Shown one piece after another: positions 10,036 to 22,247 of a stretch of DNA of 64,000 nucleotides. Source of the stretch: Isoetes taiwanensis (lineage: Eukaryota; Streptophyta; Lycopodiopsida; Isoetales; Isoetaceae). The position numbers were made by a program, and so were the translations under genes. Every line of letters begins with the position of its first letter. The stretch's first letter is position 1. The notes below the pieces were generated by a model, which was given only the letters and a program-made list of their open reading frames with translations, did not search any database and had not been told where the DNA came from. Location of the stretch: the NCBI GenBank assembly GCA_021234155.1, contig JAJEKV010000020.1, positions 8,168,563-8,232,562 on the forward strand. Reading direction: 5' to 3'.

Positions 10036-12590
10036 TATTGCAAGTACTGCACTCCATTGCTCCAAGGTGATGTTCCCCGTGGGCTGAACAGTTTTGCTCA
10101 AGACCCTTCTCCGTAATGTCCGGGTGCCGGGTCCAGAGACCAAACATCCGCTTGTTGATGCTCGTGGAGGTATCCGGCCTTCTTGTCCTGAGAAAGGAGC
10201 GGTATTGACCGACGGCCTGTGGGGAGATGGGATCGATGACTTGCCTGAGTGTCGCGCTTGAGCTCCCGACACTCATCATCAAACCATCCGCTATGGGAAG
10301 TGGTAGTGCTCGAGGTTCGCGAGCGAGCCTCTCCCAAAGCATCCTTCCGCACCGCCGGCGATGAGTCACCGGAAAGCGCATTGCTCGTGAAGTGTGGGAG
10401 TTGCAGCAGCCCCGCGATCATGCTCAAGCAGATGGGCATAGGTCCCCGCGACGGGCCGTAGTCCAAAGCGGTGGGGCACCGGCAGTTTGAGGTAGTAGAT
10501 GCACGGGGAGCCTCCCAATGGAGATGCATGAACAAAGGGGGCGGTGGTCCGAAGTCTACTTCCTCGCCCCCGAAAGTTCGGCCCCATGGAAAGATGAGTA
10601 ACAGTGCGCATCTCGCCCTCAACCAAACAGATAATCCACCACACCGGAGCCGCCCCTTGGTTCTCCCCGCCTACAAGTGCGCCAGCTAGAAGACGCCATT
10701 GTGCCAACCTATTACAAATAACCGTGTCAAAGATACTACCCAAAGAACAACAATCCGCCGCCATAGCGCAAAATATGGTCGCTGCCCCGATATCCTTGAC
10801 CAAGCCACCTCGCGGTTCAACTGCAAGACGCCCTTCCGCCAGGGCTCAAATTTTGAACTCGCCGGGCCTCAGGCGGCATTAAAGTCGCCAAGCAACATAA
10901 CCCCGCCTAACTGCTTAGGCTTAGGCCAGATGTCATCATATAGATCGACATAGGGCTCCAATCGATCCACATCCGGAATGAGTGTTATAGAAATTGCTCT
11001 CAGATGTGGAAAGTAGCATGCCGCTATGAAAAGAGTGTCGCCACCGCCATGCCGCACTCGCACTCCACAAATAGCGATTGTACTCAATGCTGCTTTTGTG
11101 CAACGGTGACCGAAAATTCAAGGTTGCACGGTAGTAACAGCCACCCCGCCATGCCCTCGCCCTTGGCACTCATTGAACACCGAAATGCGAGATAGCCCGA
11201 GGTCCTGTGTTCCGGCCCCCGTGATGTTCCCATGTTTCCATGAGGAAAATCAGATCCATATCCGGGCGCAATAGCATTGAGACTTCCTCGCTTTTCGCTG
11301 GGGAAGCCCCGACAGCCCAAGACACCATCCCGAGGCACATTTCCTATTTGTTGGCATTCATGTGGACGCCGATGGTCTCGCCTCGCAGGCGGGGAGGAAG
11401 CAAGCAGCATCCGAAAGCGTTAGCCTGAGCGGCGGAGCAGGAGGTGCAAGGGAGGTACCGGCAGCAGCAGCAGAAGGAGGAGGGCAGGGCCCTGACGGAC
11501 GCATTGCCTCTAAGAACCTCAAAGAGCGCCGCCTCGAAATGCTGCTTGCCCCGACAAGGCCTCGCACTTTCCACGACACCCTCGACTGGGACTCGGGGCC
11601 ACCGGCCGGACTCCCCTTCCATCGGGTGAGATCCTGGGTCGATATACAGAAAGTTCGCTTGCCTACTCGACGCTAGAATAGCTCACACGACTCCCAAGAT
11701 GTTCCGCCAATCGCAGGAAGGTGACACGCCAGCGGGTCGACTGCGGCGCTGAGTCCCAAGGTCGCTGCTCTAGCGATGTGTACCACGCTTGGGAATGACA
11801 TTCGAGATAGGATCTCATCCCCGATGCGCTTTGGTGAGATCTTCTCCCCGCCTCCTCCGAGAGTCCACGCACCACCACATTATGGCGCTTCGGCGCTCAA
11901 GCCCCCCCCCAAGCCATTGAGTCGAGGGCAACAAGAGGCCGCCCCAAAGGTGTGACGCCTGCTGGCCGGAGTGTGTGGGCGCCTACAAAGGGCGATGTGG
12001 TGGTGCGAGATGGAGGAGGTGGTGTCTGGCCCATGTCTGCTGGGCAACCCGGGCCGGGGGCACGCGGCGCTTTGCTTCCCAGTGTGTTCATGGACCTCAA
12101 AGATGGAGGTCGCCGCCTGTTGGGCAATGGTTGCTTTGAGCTCCCGAATCTCCTGATCTTGTGCCTCAGCCCTAGTCTGCAGGGTTCTTAGCTCTGCCTG
12201 GCTGGCTTCAACGATGGCTCGGACGTTGTGTATCATGGTGGCATACCCCTCAGCTTCTGACTTGAGGCGGGAAATAGTTGCCACTGTATCTTGCTCCACA
12301 CCCTGCTTGTTGCATGCTATAGTCTCCATGGTGGTGAGGAGGGAGTCCACGCGAGCTCGCAAGTCGGCAAGGCCCTGCTTATCCTGTTGCCTCTCAAAGT
12401 GGGCTGCTTAAGCCCGCCTTTCTAACCGCGTGATGCGGGGTCTCCATCTCTCAGAACCCGCTGCCGCTTTCACGCTAACCGCTCTTTTGAGCACGGGGAT
12501 GCCGAGGATCAGATGTCTGCCGTCAATCCCGCAATCCGTTCTATTACTCTGGCCTTTCCTCCAAATTGTTAGAGCCACCATAAGCTGCAC
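10036..12590 (-). mobile_element. LINE, ORF1 coiled coil and endonuclease half
   Basis: GC-rich minus-strand coding sequence unlike its AT-rich surroundings. In order along the minus strand: a coiled-coil segment (about 12362-12090, repeated L/E/A heptads, e.g. LKSEAEGYATMIHNVRAIVE) typical of a LINE ORF1; then an APE-type endonuclease. The endonuclease shows the MLLGDFNA motif near 10870 and a degraded SDHRPL-like end near 10560. The linker motif WFDDECRELKR lies near 10290. The frames are broken in several places. The rest of the RT is displaced to 5996-6492, and the region between endonuclease linker and RT palm is missing. A shorter related fragment lies at 37590-37865. Confidence 0.8.
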
Positions 12591-12745
12591 ATGAGGGCAT
12601 CAATTCTTACAAGCAGGAGACCATCTCGTAATGGGCCAGTAAACTACAAGTTTTCCAGTTTTGAATTATCAGCTTCAGGAACATCATAATGACAATAGAC
12701 GTTTCTGTACAATGTCCATTTTTGCCATTGCTTTTTTGCTTAATC

Positions 12746-12800
12746 CGCAGACCTCCTAAATTATGTATGAACCATCATTCAATTAAATTGGGATTATGTC
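12746..12800 (+). repeat. Left terminal inverted repeat
   Basis: Core at 12770-12800 (begins AACCATCATTC, ends GGGATTATGTC). It is the reverse complement of 22555-22585 apart from one base. The outer part (CGCAGAC...TATGTATG) resembles 22586-22611 with small gaps. Confidence 0.75.
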
Positions 12801-13439
12801 TTAATTTTGGGACAAATTTCATATTGCATGTTTTTAGTAGCATATTCAAATTCACACATTTCACCTCATTATTATGAAAACGTAATATCATATTATTTAC
12901 AAAATAGTCAATATTTCACAATATAGCACCATATCATAAAAACGTGATAACAAAAATTTACATAGTTATTCAACTTTTCTTCAAGCACCCCAATGATATC
13001 ATAGCCTTCTTCCCGACATCCCGAGGTATTGTAATTCTCGATTTCTAGCCGGAATAGTGTTTGGAGTCCATGAGTACAAAAAAAAACTTTCATAGTCTAG
13101 CCAAAGATCGATCACTCTGATTTCTCCTCCATCTCTTTGTCCAACAACTGACTACCTTTCTTTATCCGACACGCTGGTCAACCGATGCACCGGACACCAC
13201 CATTCCACCCGCAAGACATGGTTGAAGTTAATATTACCTTCTTCTTTGCAAATATCGAGATAGTGAACCCCAACCACACCGGATATGTATCTAAATCACT
13301 GGCTTTTACTACCACAAATTGGTGGCATTCCAAGTCAAGGAAGGTTCATAAGCATCCATGCCTAGAAACTTTGGCCTATTGTTCTTAGGACCAACATAGT
13401 GTTTGTCGGAGGAGGAGGAGCATATTGCTTTAATGAATG

Positions 13440-15860
13440 CTACTTACAAGTGTCATCAACATCCTCAAAGACTCGCTAAGATCTTCCACCTAGTTTTAGA
13501 CAACCACCCTTCTTTCAATTCATCTGAGGATGTGTCTATCTCCCCCAACAGGTTAATCACCTTCTTCTAGTAAGCCACCAAGGCACGGTTGGTGTCATCC
13601 GGATTGGTTTGCCAATGCTTTATATAGTCCCGATTCCTTCCTTAGTCAATCCCAATTGCTTCACTTCTTTAGTAGGTTTTAATGCTTTTTGGTTGACCTG
13701 AGAGGTATCATAGGCTTGCCATTCTCATCTCTACGCCATATTTCCTCCCCTCTTCTCCACTCATCCTCTCAATGTCTCATCTTCCATTGGAAGATTGGAA
13801 TCCCATCTCTCACCCAAAAGTGAACTGCAGAGGCCCTCGAATAACCTTCAAGATCCAATGTATAACCATCCACAAAGCTCTTCCAATCGGGCACTTCTTC
13901 TATGAGAGAACCTATAGGGTTTGGAGTAGTGCATTCATGCAAGATTTCCATTAGCCTAGGAAAGTTGGTCACCGTCACGCTTCAAGATACAACTATATTT
14001 GCCAAATAATGCATCCACATCCTCATGGGTATGCCCGCATAAGAAACCCAAATTAACTCTTTCAAATATCCCCACAAATGTTAAGTAGGATAGGAAAGAA
14101 AACATCCACTGTTTTATTTTGGCCAAGACAATTATCAAGTTGCAAGAGAAACCTTTTGGGTAGATCTTGAGGTCTAGCACGGAAGTTGAAGCTCCAACAC
14201 GCTCATTAGACCCATGCTTCCTAAACCTTGCCTTGTGAACTTTTCAATATTGTTAGGGTTTCCATCTAACAATGCTCTATGTAGTGCCCGGCTAGTCAGA
14301 GGGTCCCGAGGTGACCATTGTATCCATTTTCATAGTTTCTCAAACACCTCATGATACTCCCAATATGAAAAAATCTGACCATCACTCCACAACTCCAAAC
14401 TAAAATGGCCATAGTAGGTTTGAGTCCCGCCCATGCAAGATTGCCCCAAATATTGAGATCTGAAGGGGTATGATCTTCCACATGACTTTGGTATGTACTT
14501 GAATTGTGGAAGACAAGTCTTTTGCTGGTCCATCTTGTCATGTATAATACATAAATAGTTATTGGGTTCCAATGCGTATAATGTCCTCCACATCCAATAA
14601 CATGATCTACATGATAGTTGGTCACCATATGGTCCTTCATATGCTCCCTTTATCCTAGCCCTTTGACTAGGTTGCACGCCTTATCAAGAGTCTCCTTCAA
14701 CTTAGCACATAAATTGCACTTTGCAAAGTTGTTTGAAGTTGCTATGGTGACATGATTGAAATGCTTCTTCCATAACCTACTAAAGCTAGGTTGGGATATT
14801 GAAGAATTCCCAATTCCTCAAGTAGTGAATTCACTTCTTCCAAAATACTCTTTTGAGTACAATGTGATGGCAACCTTTTCTCAACAACCGCTTCTTCCCT
14901 TTTCATCCCTTCGCTTTTGTGTGGCATAGACTCGCATTGAAATCAATATATTTTTCAAATATCTCCCCGGCAACAAGGTCCTAGCCGTTGGTCTCAACAA
15001 ACCATTATTTCCATGTAAAGCAATCCCGTTCCCCTCACTGCTTTTTTTTGGCCAATTATGCCATGAAGAAGTTGGAATTGCATGGATAGTCCGCCATGCT
15101 TTTGCACATATCCATTTGCCTAGCAAAGGGTATCTTTTTCTCTGCTTGGTTTCTTTCATCCCTCAAGTGCATGCTCAAGATTGTGTACATGTAGGTCCTC
15201 CTCCTCTCATCAACAAAGGTACTTTGAAAAGTGGCTCTTGCTTCCACCAATTGTTCTATTGTAAAGAATTGCATACAAGCACTCCAACAACAATCTGAGC
15301 CCCTAACCTTCACCATTGTCTCAATGCTTGGTGTCACTAATCAACTTGGCTCTTTTGCTAGGATAATGTCCGCAACCGATACTTCTCCCTTTGCCTAGGT
15401 TTAGAGTTCCAACCGCCAATGGATCAATATCAAGACAATCATTGTCCCCAACAACCTCGCTCTCTCGAAAAATATAATCCTCCACAAATTGAACACTACT
15501 TATAGGCCATGCCATGATGCAAGGAACCTCCAATTGCTTGACACAACCAAAACATTCCTTGTCACCCAAACCTTTACCTTTCTAGTTGTCTTCCAACATC
15601 GAAATTGCAATACCAATATTGTCTTCCCCTAGCCTTTCATCATTAACAAATTTGACCAGATCCGCTAGCACAATGACTCCTTGGCCTACTATTTCCTTGT
15701 TGCACTTGTGCATGATTCTCACCTTCTTGTTCCTCCATTGCACCCTACTATATAGACTAATTGTTTTTCTTCAACATTCTTGCTAGGAGTTGGTTTTTCA
15801 TTGATATTGCTCTTTTCAATATGTTGCACACCATCTTGAGTTGGAGAGGCACCATTGACC
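13440..15860 (-). pseudogene. DUF7869-type transposon gene, decayed
   Basis: Minus-strand segments appear in the order known for proteins with a DUF7869 domain. An N-terminal region contains CAKAWRTIHAIPTSS followed by ALHGNNG (near 15130-15010). Then comes IIHDKMDQQKTCLPQ (near 14540), then a segment ending GFLCGHTHEDVDALFGKYS (near 14050-13995), then an acidic PDWKSFVDGY segment (near 13890). The His-rich GHTHED motif is the family hallmark. The biochemical role of the domain is not established to my knowledge; a transposase role is inference from the surrounding inverted repeats. Several frame changes and stops interrupt the gene, so it is not functional. The likely start is near 15860. 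Confidence 0.65.
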
Positions 15861-16266
15861 TAGGCAAATTTTACCATTTTTAGTCAATGAGTAGGAAAAA
15901 ATTATTACACCATAAGATAAAAAAAGTACGTACATTTATGGAATATGTAGAGGTAAATCAAATTTTTTTAAAAGCAAGAAATTCCTTGGAAATAGCTTTA
16001 ATATAATAATAACAATGGGTGTAAACGAAATCATTTAAAACAAGAATTTTCGTGGCAACAACAAGGAAATGACATTTATATAAATATATCTAAATTTTAA
16101 TTATCGAAAATTTGGATATATGATTACGAAAAGACATATAGCTGATAGACATGAGAATTTATTATCCATAATAATATACCCTAGATGATATAGTCAAGGA
16201 ATTTCAGACGCCTGCAAGCAGTTATTTGAGGCAATCAATTATTCACGCTAATTTCTAATTAACCCC

Positions 16267-16275
16267 TATATAAAT
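16267..16275 (+). promoter_or_regulatory. Putative TATA box of the plus-strand gene
   Basis: TATATAAAT lies about 120 bp before the acidic open segment at 16441 and between the two divergent genes. The position fits a core promoter; transcription is not shown. Confidence 0.35.
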
Positions 16276-16356
16276 CCGCTTCACGCCTCAAGACCTCCAT
16301 CCCGTCTAAATTTTTTTTCGCCTATGAAGCTGCCTCACCTCGGCCGACCTTCATGA

Positions 16357-16662
16357 AGAACCCGAGGTCCCTCAAAGAGATGTCGGGTTGAAGAACCCCC
16401 TCAATCCTCCCCCCTCCCCATTGATTTTCTTTCCCAATTCTCCTCTGATTCCTCCTCTGATGAAGAGGAGGAAGAGGAGGAGTTGGAGGAAGAGGAGGAG
16501 TTGGATTCGCAGAAGATGACCGCCTCGGCTTCGGGTTGGCTTGACCACGAAACAGAGAATGAATTCTCTCGGGCCGAGCCTGAGGAGGAGGAGGAGGAAG
16601 AAGATTCAGAAGGTGGTCGACAATTCGACCAATTTTTGGAGTGGTTGAGAGATGAACCAGGT
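16357..16662 (+). CDS. Acidic low-complexity segment, partial
   Basis: The frame is open from 16357, without an ATG until about 16516. It runs through a Ser/Asp/Glu tract (SSDSSSDEEEEEEL) and a second Glu tract, then ends RQFDQFLEWLRDEPG at a possible donor (CCAG|GTTTGC) followed by a poly-T run. It may be an early exon of the plus-strand gene of the inverted-repeat element. It could also be a purine-rich repeat that happens to be open. No known domain. Confidence 0.3.
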
Positions 16663-17393
16663 TTGCATGTTTGCTTTTTTTTTTTTTTTTTTTTGCTTTC
16701 TTTCTTTTCTAACACCTTTCTTTCTTCTTTGTTGCGGCGTGGAAGAAGAGTGTCCATGCGAGGTAAAAGCTTCATCCCAGAGCGCAACAAGAATCATCAG
16801 AACTCCTGACATACTTATCCCCGAAATGAATTCCATGACAAGCTTTGCAGTCGGATCGATGGAGTCGATCTTGCATAATCCTACTTTCCTTTTCTGATTT
16901 GTAGTTAACATGAAACATTCATCTTCGACACTGCAGACAATTGCCTATTCAAACACTTTTACTGGAAATTATTGTACAAGCTATAGGAATGAGATGCTTA
17001 CCAGAATTCTGTAGCCATTCTTGAGAAGCCGATTCGAAGTTCTCGAAATCACAAAAAGTATGGAAACGCAAAAGGCTCGGAAAAATTCGAGTTACAAGAA
17101 AGCTTAGGTTAATTACATTTTGGCAGGATAAATTTGGCGGGATACATTTTGGGTAGATTGGTTTTTAAAAACTCAATGAAAGAAGTCGGCGGACGGGTCT
17201 TCGTCATTATTATTTGTATGTGTTAAGAATATTTCGAAACTGCATTTTGTGTTTTCTTGAAATTCAAATTTCTCTCGTGCAGGTAGAAAATGCTATTTCT
17301 CGTACAGGTAGAAAAAGCTATTTCTTCGAGCAGCTCGAAAGGCCAGATCCGAAAGCGACCTTCCGACTCTGCTACTAGCGCTTAATTCCTGAG

Positions 17394-17510
17394 ATGTCTT
17401 CTAAAACGAATCGAGGTCGAGGCGGACGGGGCAGAGGAAGCGGTGGAAGAGGAATCTCAAAACCCGGCACTTCTCAAGTTTCAGAGGACGTTGATCGTAA
17501 TACCACGTAA
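17394..17510 (+). CDS. RGG-rich N-terminal segment
   Basis: ATG at 17394 opens MSSKTNRGRGGRGRGSGG and reads to a stop at 17508-17510 (38 residues). GT dinucleotides near the end could serve as donors into the segment starting near 17963. RGG/RG tracts usually bind RNA or DNA, which would suit an accessory protein of a transposon, but this is inference. It probably starts the plus-strand gene of the inverted-repeat element; the downstream parts are in mixed frames. Confidence 0.4.
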   Translation: MSSKTNRGRGGRGRGSGGRGISKPGTSQVSEDVDRNTT

Positions 17511-17962
17511 TACACGTAACCCTATTCAAGGTATTTAATTTGCCACGTATCATACACCGTGGTGGAGAGTATTATGCTTGCATGAATTTGAGATATTTCC
17601 TTGCCTTCGCTTAATATGCTTTGCATGAGTTTGAGTTATTATGCTTTGCATGAATTTTAAGTATTACCATCGCTTAATGCTCGATTGTCCGCTTTGTAGA
17701 ACATAATTTTGCTCGCTTTTTATAGAATATAGCAAAGGATGCTTGGAGATAGCAATAGTGTGAAATATGGATTCATAAAGGGTATGTAGCTTAAAATGTG
17801 GATGCAAACTAATTTAGTTTCAAATCCACGATAGCATGGTCAATAATAGGAGCTACCAACACGCCAAGCTGAATTGTACTAATTTAGGTTTAAATGCACG
17901 CCAAGCGTGATCTCTTGTTCCTCAAAAAGTACTCTAAAAAAAATGTTCATCTTCTTTTGTAG

Positions 17963-18609
17963 TGCCCAAGAGGAAGAAAACCACTAATAATTCGGGTTCT
18001 ATTCCCCGCCAAGAAAGCAAGGGTAGACGACCCGTCGCAAAGACCATATGATCTCACCTTAGATGATGAAGGGCCGATTCTTATAGCAACCAATCGACCC
18101 CCGCCACCTCAAGAGGAAATGGACGAGGGTGCCGAGTGGTACGCTGACCTTGCCAAGACAAATGGCAAGCTTGACTTAACTCTCTTCTCGAGGAAAAAGA
18201 AAGCGCATAAGATGACCAAACAAGGGATCCTAATCTCTTGTGAGGAAGAGGATGACACCACCGCAAATTGCTCTTGGAGATTACACATAAGCAAAAGAAA
18301 GATCCGCCGGACTTACTCACTTTGAGAGCTAATCGATACAAGGATACGCTCATGAAGACAGATGTGAACGGTGAGACATGTTTTAAGTATGGTTGGCCAA
18401 CCAATGTAGCGCTTACGCCAATATCTATTTGCCAAGGGGTTACAAAATGGCGCGTAGAGGCATGTTCACTAAAACCGACACCAAGTCACTATTTGCGCCA
18501 AGCTAGGGAATTAGCTGACTTGAAAGCTTCTAGGAGGGTCCTAGATCTAGGGAAGGATGTTCAACCCGCAGCTTGTCGGAAGGCATGGAGGCTTCGCTTT
18601 TTAGAATGA
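17963..18609 (+). pseudogene. Unknown plus-strand gene, middle part
   Basis: After a possible acceptor (TTTTGTAG at 17955-17962) a Lys/Arg-rich start (PKRKKTTNN) gives way, in other frames, to two coding-like blocks. The first is LTLDDEGPILIATNRPPPP to about 18250. The second is about 18300-18609 with RANRYKDTLMKTDVNGETC. Reading passes between frames, so it is broken or mis-spliced in my reading. I do not recognise the family. A decayed continuation may run to about 18900. Confidence 0.35.
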
Positions 18610-19149
18610 AGCTTTATTGGGTGGCGCAAAGCCTAGAGGCCATGAACAAGCTGAATAAGCACGACCATTATCCATTGGGTCTTAAGGAAAGTTTTATGAT
18701 CCATGTGAAGTCCCTCATCCGCTTCACCAAGCTCCATTTATGTTAGCGTAAGATATGATTCAAAGACATGCCATGGAGATTGTTCGTAGCATGATTAGTA
18801 ATCCGTGTCAAATGCCTATGCCAAATGATGTGTTACCTTGGGATACGATCTCGAACAAGCTCGGCAGTATGGACTAACGCCGAGGAGCTATTATTAAATA
18901 ATGATATTAAATTGGCCATCATCGACGGGCAAAGATTCCGTTGAGGCACAAAAAAGGCCCTCATCGTGCAAAAGAACAAACAGCCAAACCATGTTCTATA
19001 ATCACTATGCGATAGGAGGTGTCGCCTCTTGATGGCAATACTTCACCTGCAGATTTGGCTGAGATTAGTGCAACTTTGAATGAAATGGGGAAGACATTTC
19101 TATACAAAAGGTAATTTACTGCATTAGGATGTTAGCACTTTAATATTCA

Positions 19150-19425
19150 TGCCAGGCGTTCATTCAAATGAAACCAATTCACGCCAGGCGTGATTTCAAA
19201 AGATACCAAATCACGCCAGCGCAGTTAAATCAAACCAATTCAGCCGGGCGAATTGGTTTGATTTGAAAGCACGCCTGGCATGATTTGGTCTCATTTGAAA
19301 TCACGCTTGGCGTGAATTCAACCGATTCGAAAGCACGCCCGGCGTGAATTGCATTAGTATTTAATTCATTTCACGCCAGGCGTACTTTGAGGTTGATCTT
19401 TTCTATTGAAATCGCGCCCGACGTG
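19150..19425. repeat. Regular array of a 13-bp palindrome
   Basis: Nine copies of CACGCCNGGCGTG or close variants are spaced about 29-32 bp apart, widening to about 38-40 bp at the right end. Exact palindromes lie at 19180-19192 and 19334-19346. The intervening sequence is also partly repeated and inverted (AAACCAATT / AATTGGTTT, ATTTGAAA). Further single or degenerate copies lie at 17851, 17897, 21412-21560 and 22539. Confidence 0.85.
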
Positions 19426-19859
19426 TTTCTTGTCTTCTGATAGTGATTCAATGCCTGTACTTTTGGCAGTCTATATGTGGAGCAACTGCGCCACGCCCAT
19501 CAACAGTGGGTGGAATATGGCTGCCCATTACCCACCGCATGTATGGTCAAAGTCCGAGGCTTTCAAGTCTGGAGCGGACTCGCCGCATGCATAATTATAC
19601 AAGAGAAGAAGAAAATTGCAAGAAAATCAAAGAAAAAAAGGTGGTGATGACATTGCAGATCCTTCCTCGAAAGCTCATCTAGCGTGTCAGGCCCAACAGA
19701 CTCAGATAAAAGATTGTGTTTTGTAAGGAGGCAAGATGGCAAAAGTGGAATGAATTCGGGACGCTTATGCACAAGGGAAGCCGCCGATACTATGGGTAGG
19801 GTGCCTCCCTCGTTGATGTAAGCATCTTTGACTTGAATGTGACGAGATGAGAAAGACTT

Positions 19860-20200
19860 AGGGGCTAGACGACGCCGAGACCATTTGGGTTTTATACCAA
19901 AGCTTAAAGAAGGAAGTCTTATACAAGAAGAGTGCTTTCACTAAGGATAGGATGTCCTTCGCTGAGTGCCGCAAATATGTGAAGGATGTACGTACAATGA
20001 AGTCACCAGTAGGAGCCGAAGTTACAAAGGCTATCGGGGATGTGGCATTATCCGAAATTGGATTGTCGGACAAATACAAGGTCAAGAATGATGACATCAA
20101 GAAGTTTGTATTATGGTCAAAGGACTTCCTAAAGAATTGGAAGGCTAAAAATACAAAACATAAGGAGACTCTACCCCTAAGGTACTTGGGCCGAAGTTGA
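19860..20200 (+). pseudogene. Unknown plus-strand gene, later part
   Basis: A coding-like block runs DDAETIWVLYQSLKKEV, then MSFAECRKYVKDVRTMKSP, VALSEIGLSDKYKVKNDD and FVLWSKDFLKNWKAKN to a stop at 20198. It is rich in Lys/Asp/Glu and predicted helical. A further short block (KKITGEEDTAQRFTSIGYKG) follows in another frame to 20290. The family is not recognised. It belongs, by position and strand, with the segments at 17963 and 21873. Confidence 0.4.
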
Positions 20201-21411
20201 GAAGAAAAGTGGCCCTTGTGAAGAAGATTACCGGAGAAGAAGACACCGCCCAAAGATTCACCTCCATTGGGTACAAAGGTCTCTTGCCGTAATCAACCGA
20301 TTGCCTTAAAAATATATCACTCTTTGTGTTGGACAAAGGGTGGGAGAGGAGATATGGGCATGAATCGGAAGACTACAAAGCAGCTTATTTACCACCGTGA
20401 TAGGATTGACAACCGAGAGGTCCTTCACCGAGGGATGCCTAATATATGATGTTAAAGATAATGAGTCATAACATAACTAAGATGGCACATGTGATCTTTA
20501 TTATGATAGCCATGTTTGTCGACGAGGAATATGATATTGCTAAGGCCAAGGGTGACAATAGCAAAGCATGGGAATGTTTTCTTCTAGATGATCCGTGACT
20601 TAAGAACTATATTCTATCATACGGATCGATCACCGTAACGGGATGAGTCGAAGAGGATGAGGATCGGGACCCCTCCTAAGTGGGGAAATCAAGCACGAGC
20701 TACAAACTAAGGAGAAGGGCCCCTTAAATAAAAATGGGATTTCCGCCTATGGTCGCTTACCTCGTCGAGGCATTTGCTCCAATTGATACAACCCGCTTGG
20801 AGCTTCATGTTGAGGTTATATTGCCCGAGAGGCTCTTATGGGTGTTAGAAGATGTCACCGCTTTGTGAGTGATGAGCAGCCAAAGACTTTCTTGAACCAT
20901 TCCTCATGCATGTGCTTGCCAAATCTCCTAAAGGCCCTTATGGCAACCTGAAAAATCATCAGAATCAAAAAGTCTCAGACTTGTCCAATTCGAAAGTGGA
21001 CGATGGTTCCGTGAGGGAACTAGTAATGCGCAAACGAAAAAGGAAAGCAATGAACAAATAGTCTGCTAAACCGGCTGCTCAAAGTAATGTGATCGCTGGG
21101 CGAATTTAAGGAATATCCTTGCCTCCCTTCGTGGTGATGCAAGCAACAATAGAGGAGATTCACAAAGTTAACAATGAACTAATTGACAGGGTAACCAAAA
21201 CAAGGCAACCAAGGCGACTCTAGTGATTCACGGTGTTTGCCAAATCAATAGTAAAATAATGTCGGGCCAGAAGGACGCAAATGGAACTAATAGAAAATAA
21301 CAATTCTAACAAATCGTAAGAGCACGACGATTAAGGGTGGCTAAGGGGCTTAAGGGGAGAATGACGCCGACGGCGGCAAATGGCCGAAGATGATAGGTAT
21401 GGCCTTGCCCA

Positions 21412-21560
21412 TTTAAAATCGCGCCACGCCGTGATTTAATTTGTATTACCTTTGAATTAAATCGCCAGCCCGTGTTTTTGATTATTTTTCGTTGTCAAAC
21501 AAAATCACGCCGAGCGCCGATTTGGTTAAGACTATCTCAAATCACGCTTGGCGCTTTTGT
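21412..21560. repeat. Second, degenerate palindrome cluster
   Basis: Four degenerate relatives of CACGCCNGGCGTG (for example TCACGCTTGGCGC at 21542) lie within 150 bp, each next to ATTTNATTTG-like words as in the main array at 19150-19425. Confidence 0.6.
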
Positions 21561-21872
21561 ATTGTTTGTGTTATCGTATCTTGGCCGACCGGATACATGT
21601 TTGATGTTTCCACTTCCATTGCGTTTCTAAGAAGGTTGTGGTGTTCGACCTAAACGGAGTCCTTTACAAGACTTTTCCAAAAAATAAAGTGGCTAGAGAT
21701 CGGTTTCATCGACACCAAAGAGAATCAAACACCAAGTGGATCTATCCGCGGCGCACTTGAAGGAGATGCTAGATGAGGCATTCAGTGTTATTTCGAGTTG
21801 GTATTTGGTCATCCATGGAACTAAGGAACATCAAGGATACTTTGGAGGCACTGGGGAAATGCGAGACATTGG

Positions 21873-22247
21873 TTGACCTTTTGGGATCGTAACAAATGTG
21901 TGAAGTTCACTAATCCCAAGGATCCAACAGGCAAGCCTATCTTCATCAAACACTTGAGTAACATGATCGACGAACTTGGTATCGAGAATAAGGATGATAT
22001 AATCATAGTGGATGATGATGCTCTCAAATGCTTCTACAATCAAATGCAGGCCCTGAATCCACCATCTTACGATCCAAAAAACTTTGCGACAGATGATTTT
22101 CTGGTGAAGTTTGTGTCTATTATGCATAATTTGGCTATGGGGATGATGGTGGGTGAAGTGTTAGATTCATACCCAGACCTGGATAGAACGGCTGACATGG
22201 AACCACACCTTGTTAAATACGTGGAAAAACATGGATTGATCCCTTAA
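21873..22247 (+). CDS. Unknown plus-strand gene, C-terminal part
   Basis: From ATG 21873 to a TAA at 22245-22247, 124 residues, beginning MTFWDRNKCVKF and ending VEKYGLIP-like (VEKHGLIP). An acidic centre (ENKDDIIIVDDDALKCF) is followed by helical segments. A coding-like stretch upstream (about 21740-21872) lies in another frame, so the ATG may be an internal Met. No known domain was recognised. It ends about 300 bp before the right inverted repeat, which fits the 3' end of the element's plus-strand gene. Confidence 0.45.
   Translation: MTFWDRNKCVKFTNPKDPTGKPIFIKHLSNMIDELGIENKDDIIIVDDDALKCFYNQMQALNPPSYDPKNFATDDFLVKFVSIMHNLAMGMMVGEVLDSYPDLDRTADMEPHLVKYVEKHGLIP

Noticed and set aside
12800-13440. 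Continuation of the GC-rich LINE into the inverted-repeat element
   Set aside because: Composition changes sharply near 12600 and no LINE motif is seen beyond about 12590.
19150-19425. CRISPR-like array
   Set aside because: The repeats are palindromic and regularly spaced, but units are only 13 bp and degenerate, the intervening DNA is itself repeated, and the host is a eukaryote. Kept as a transposon-associated repeat.
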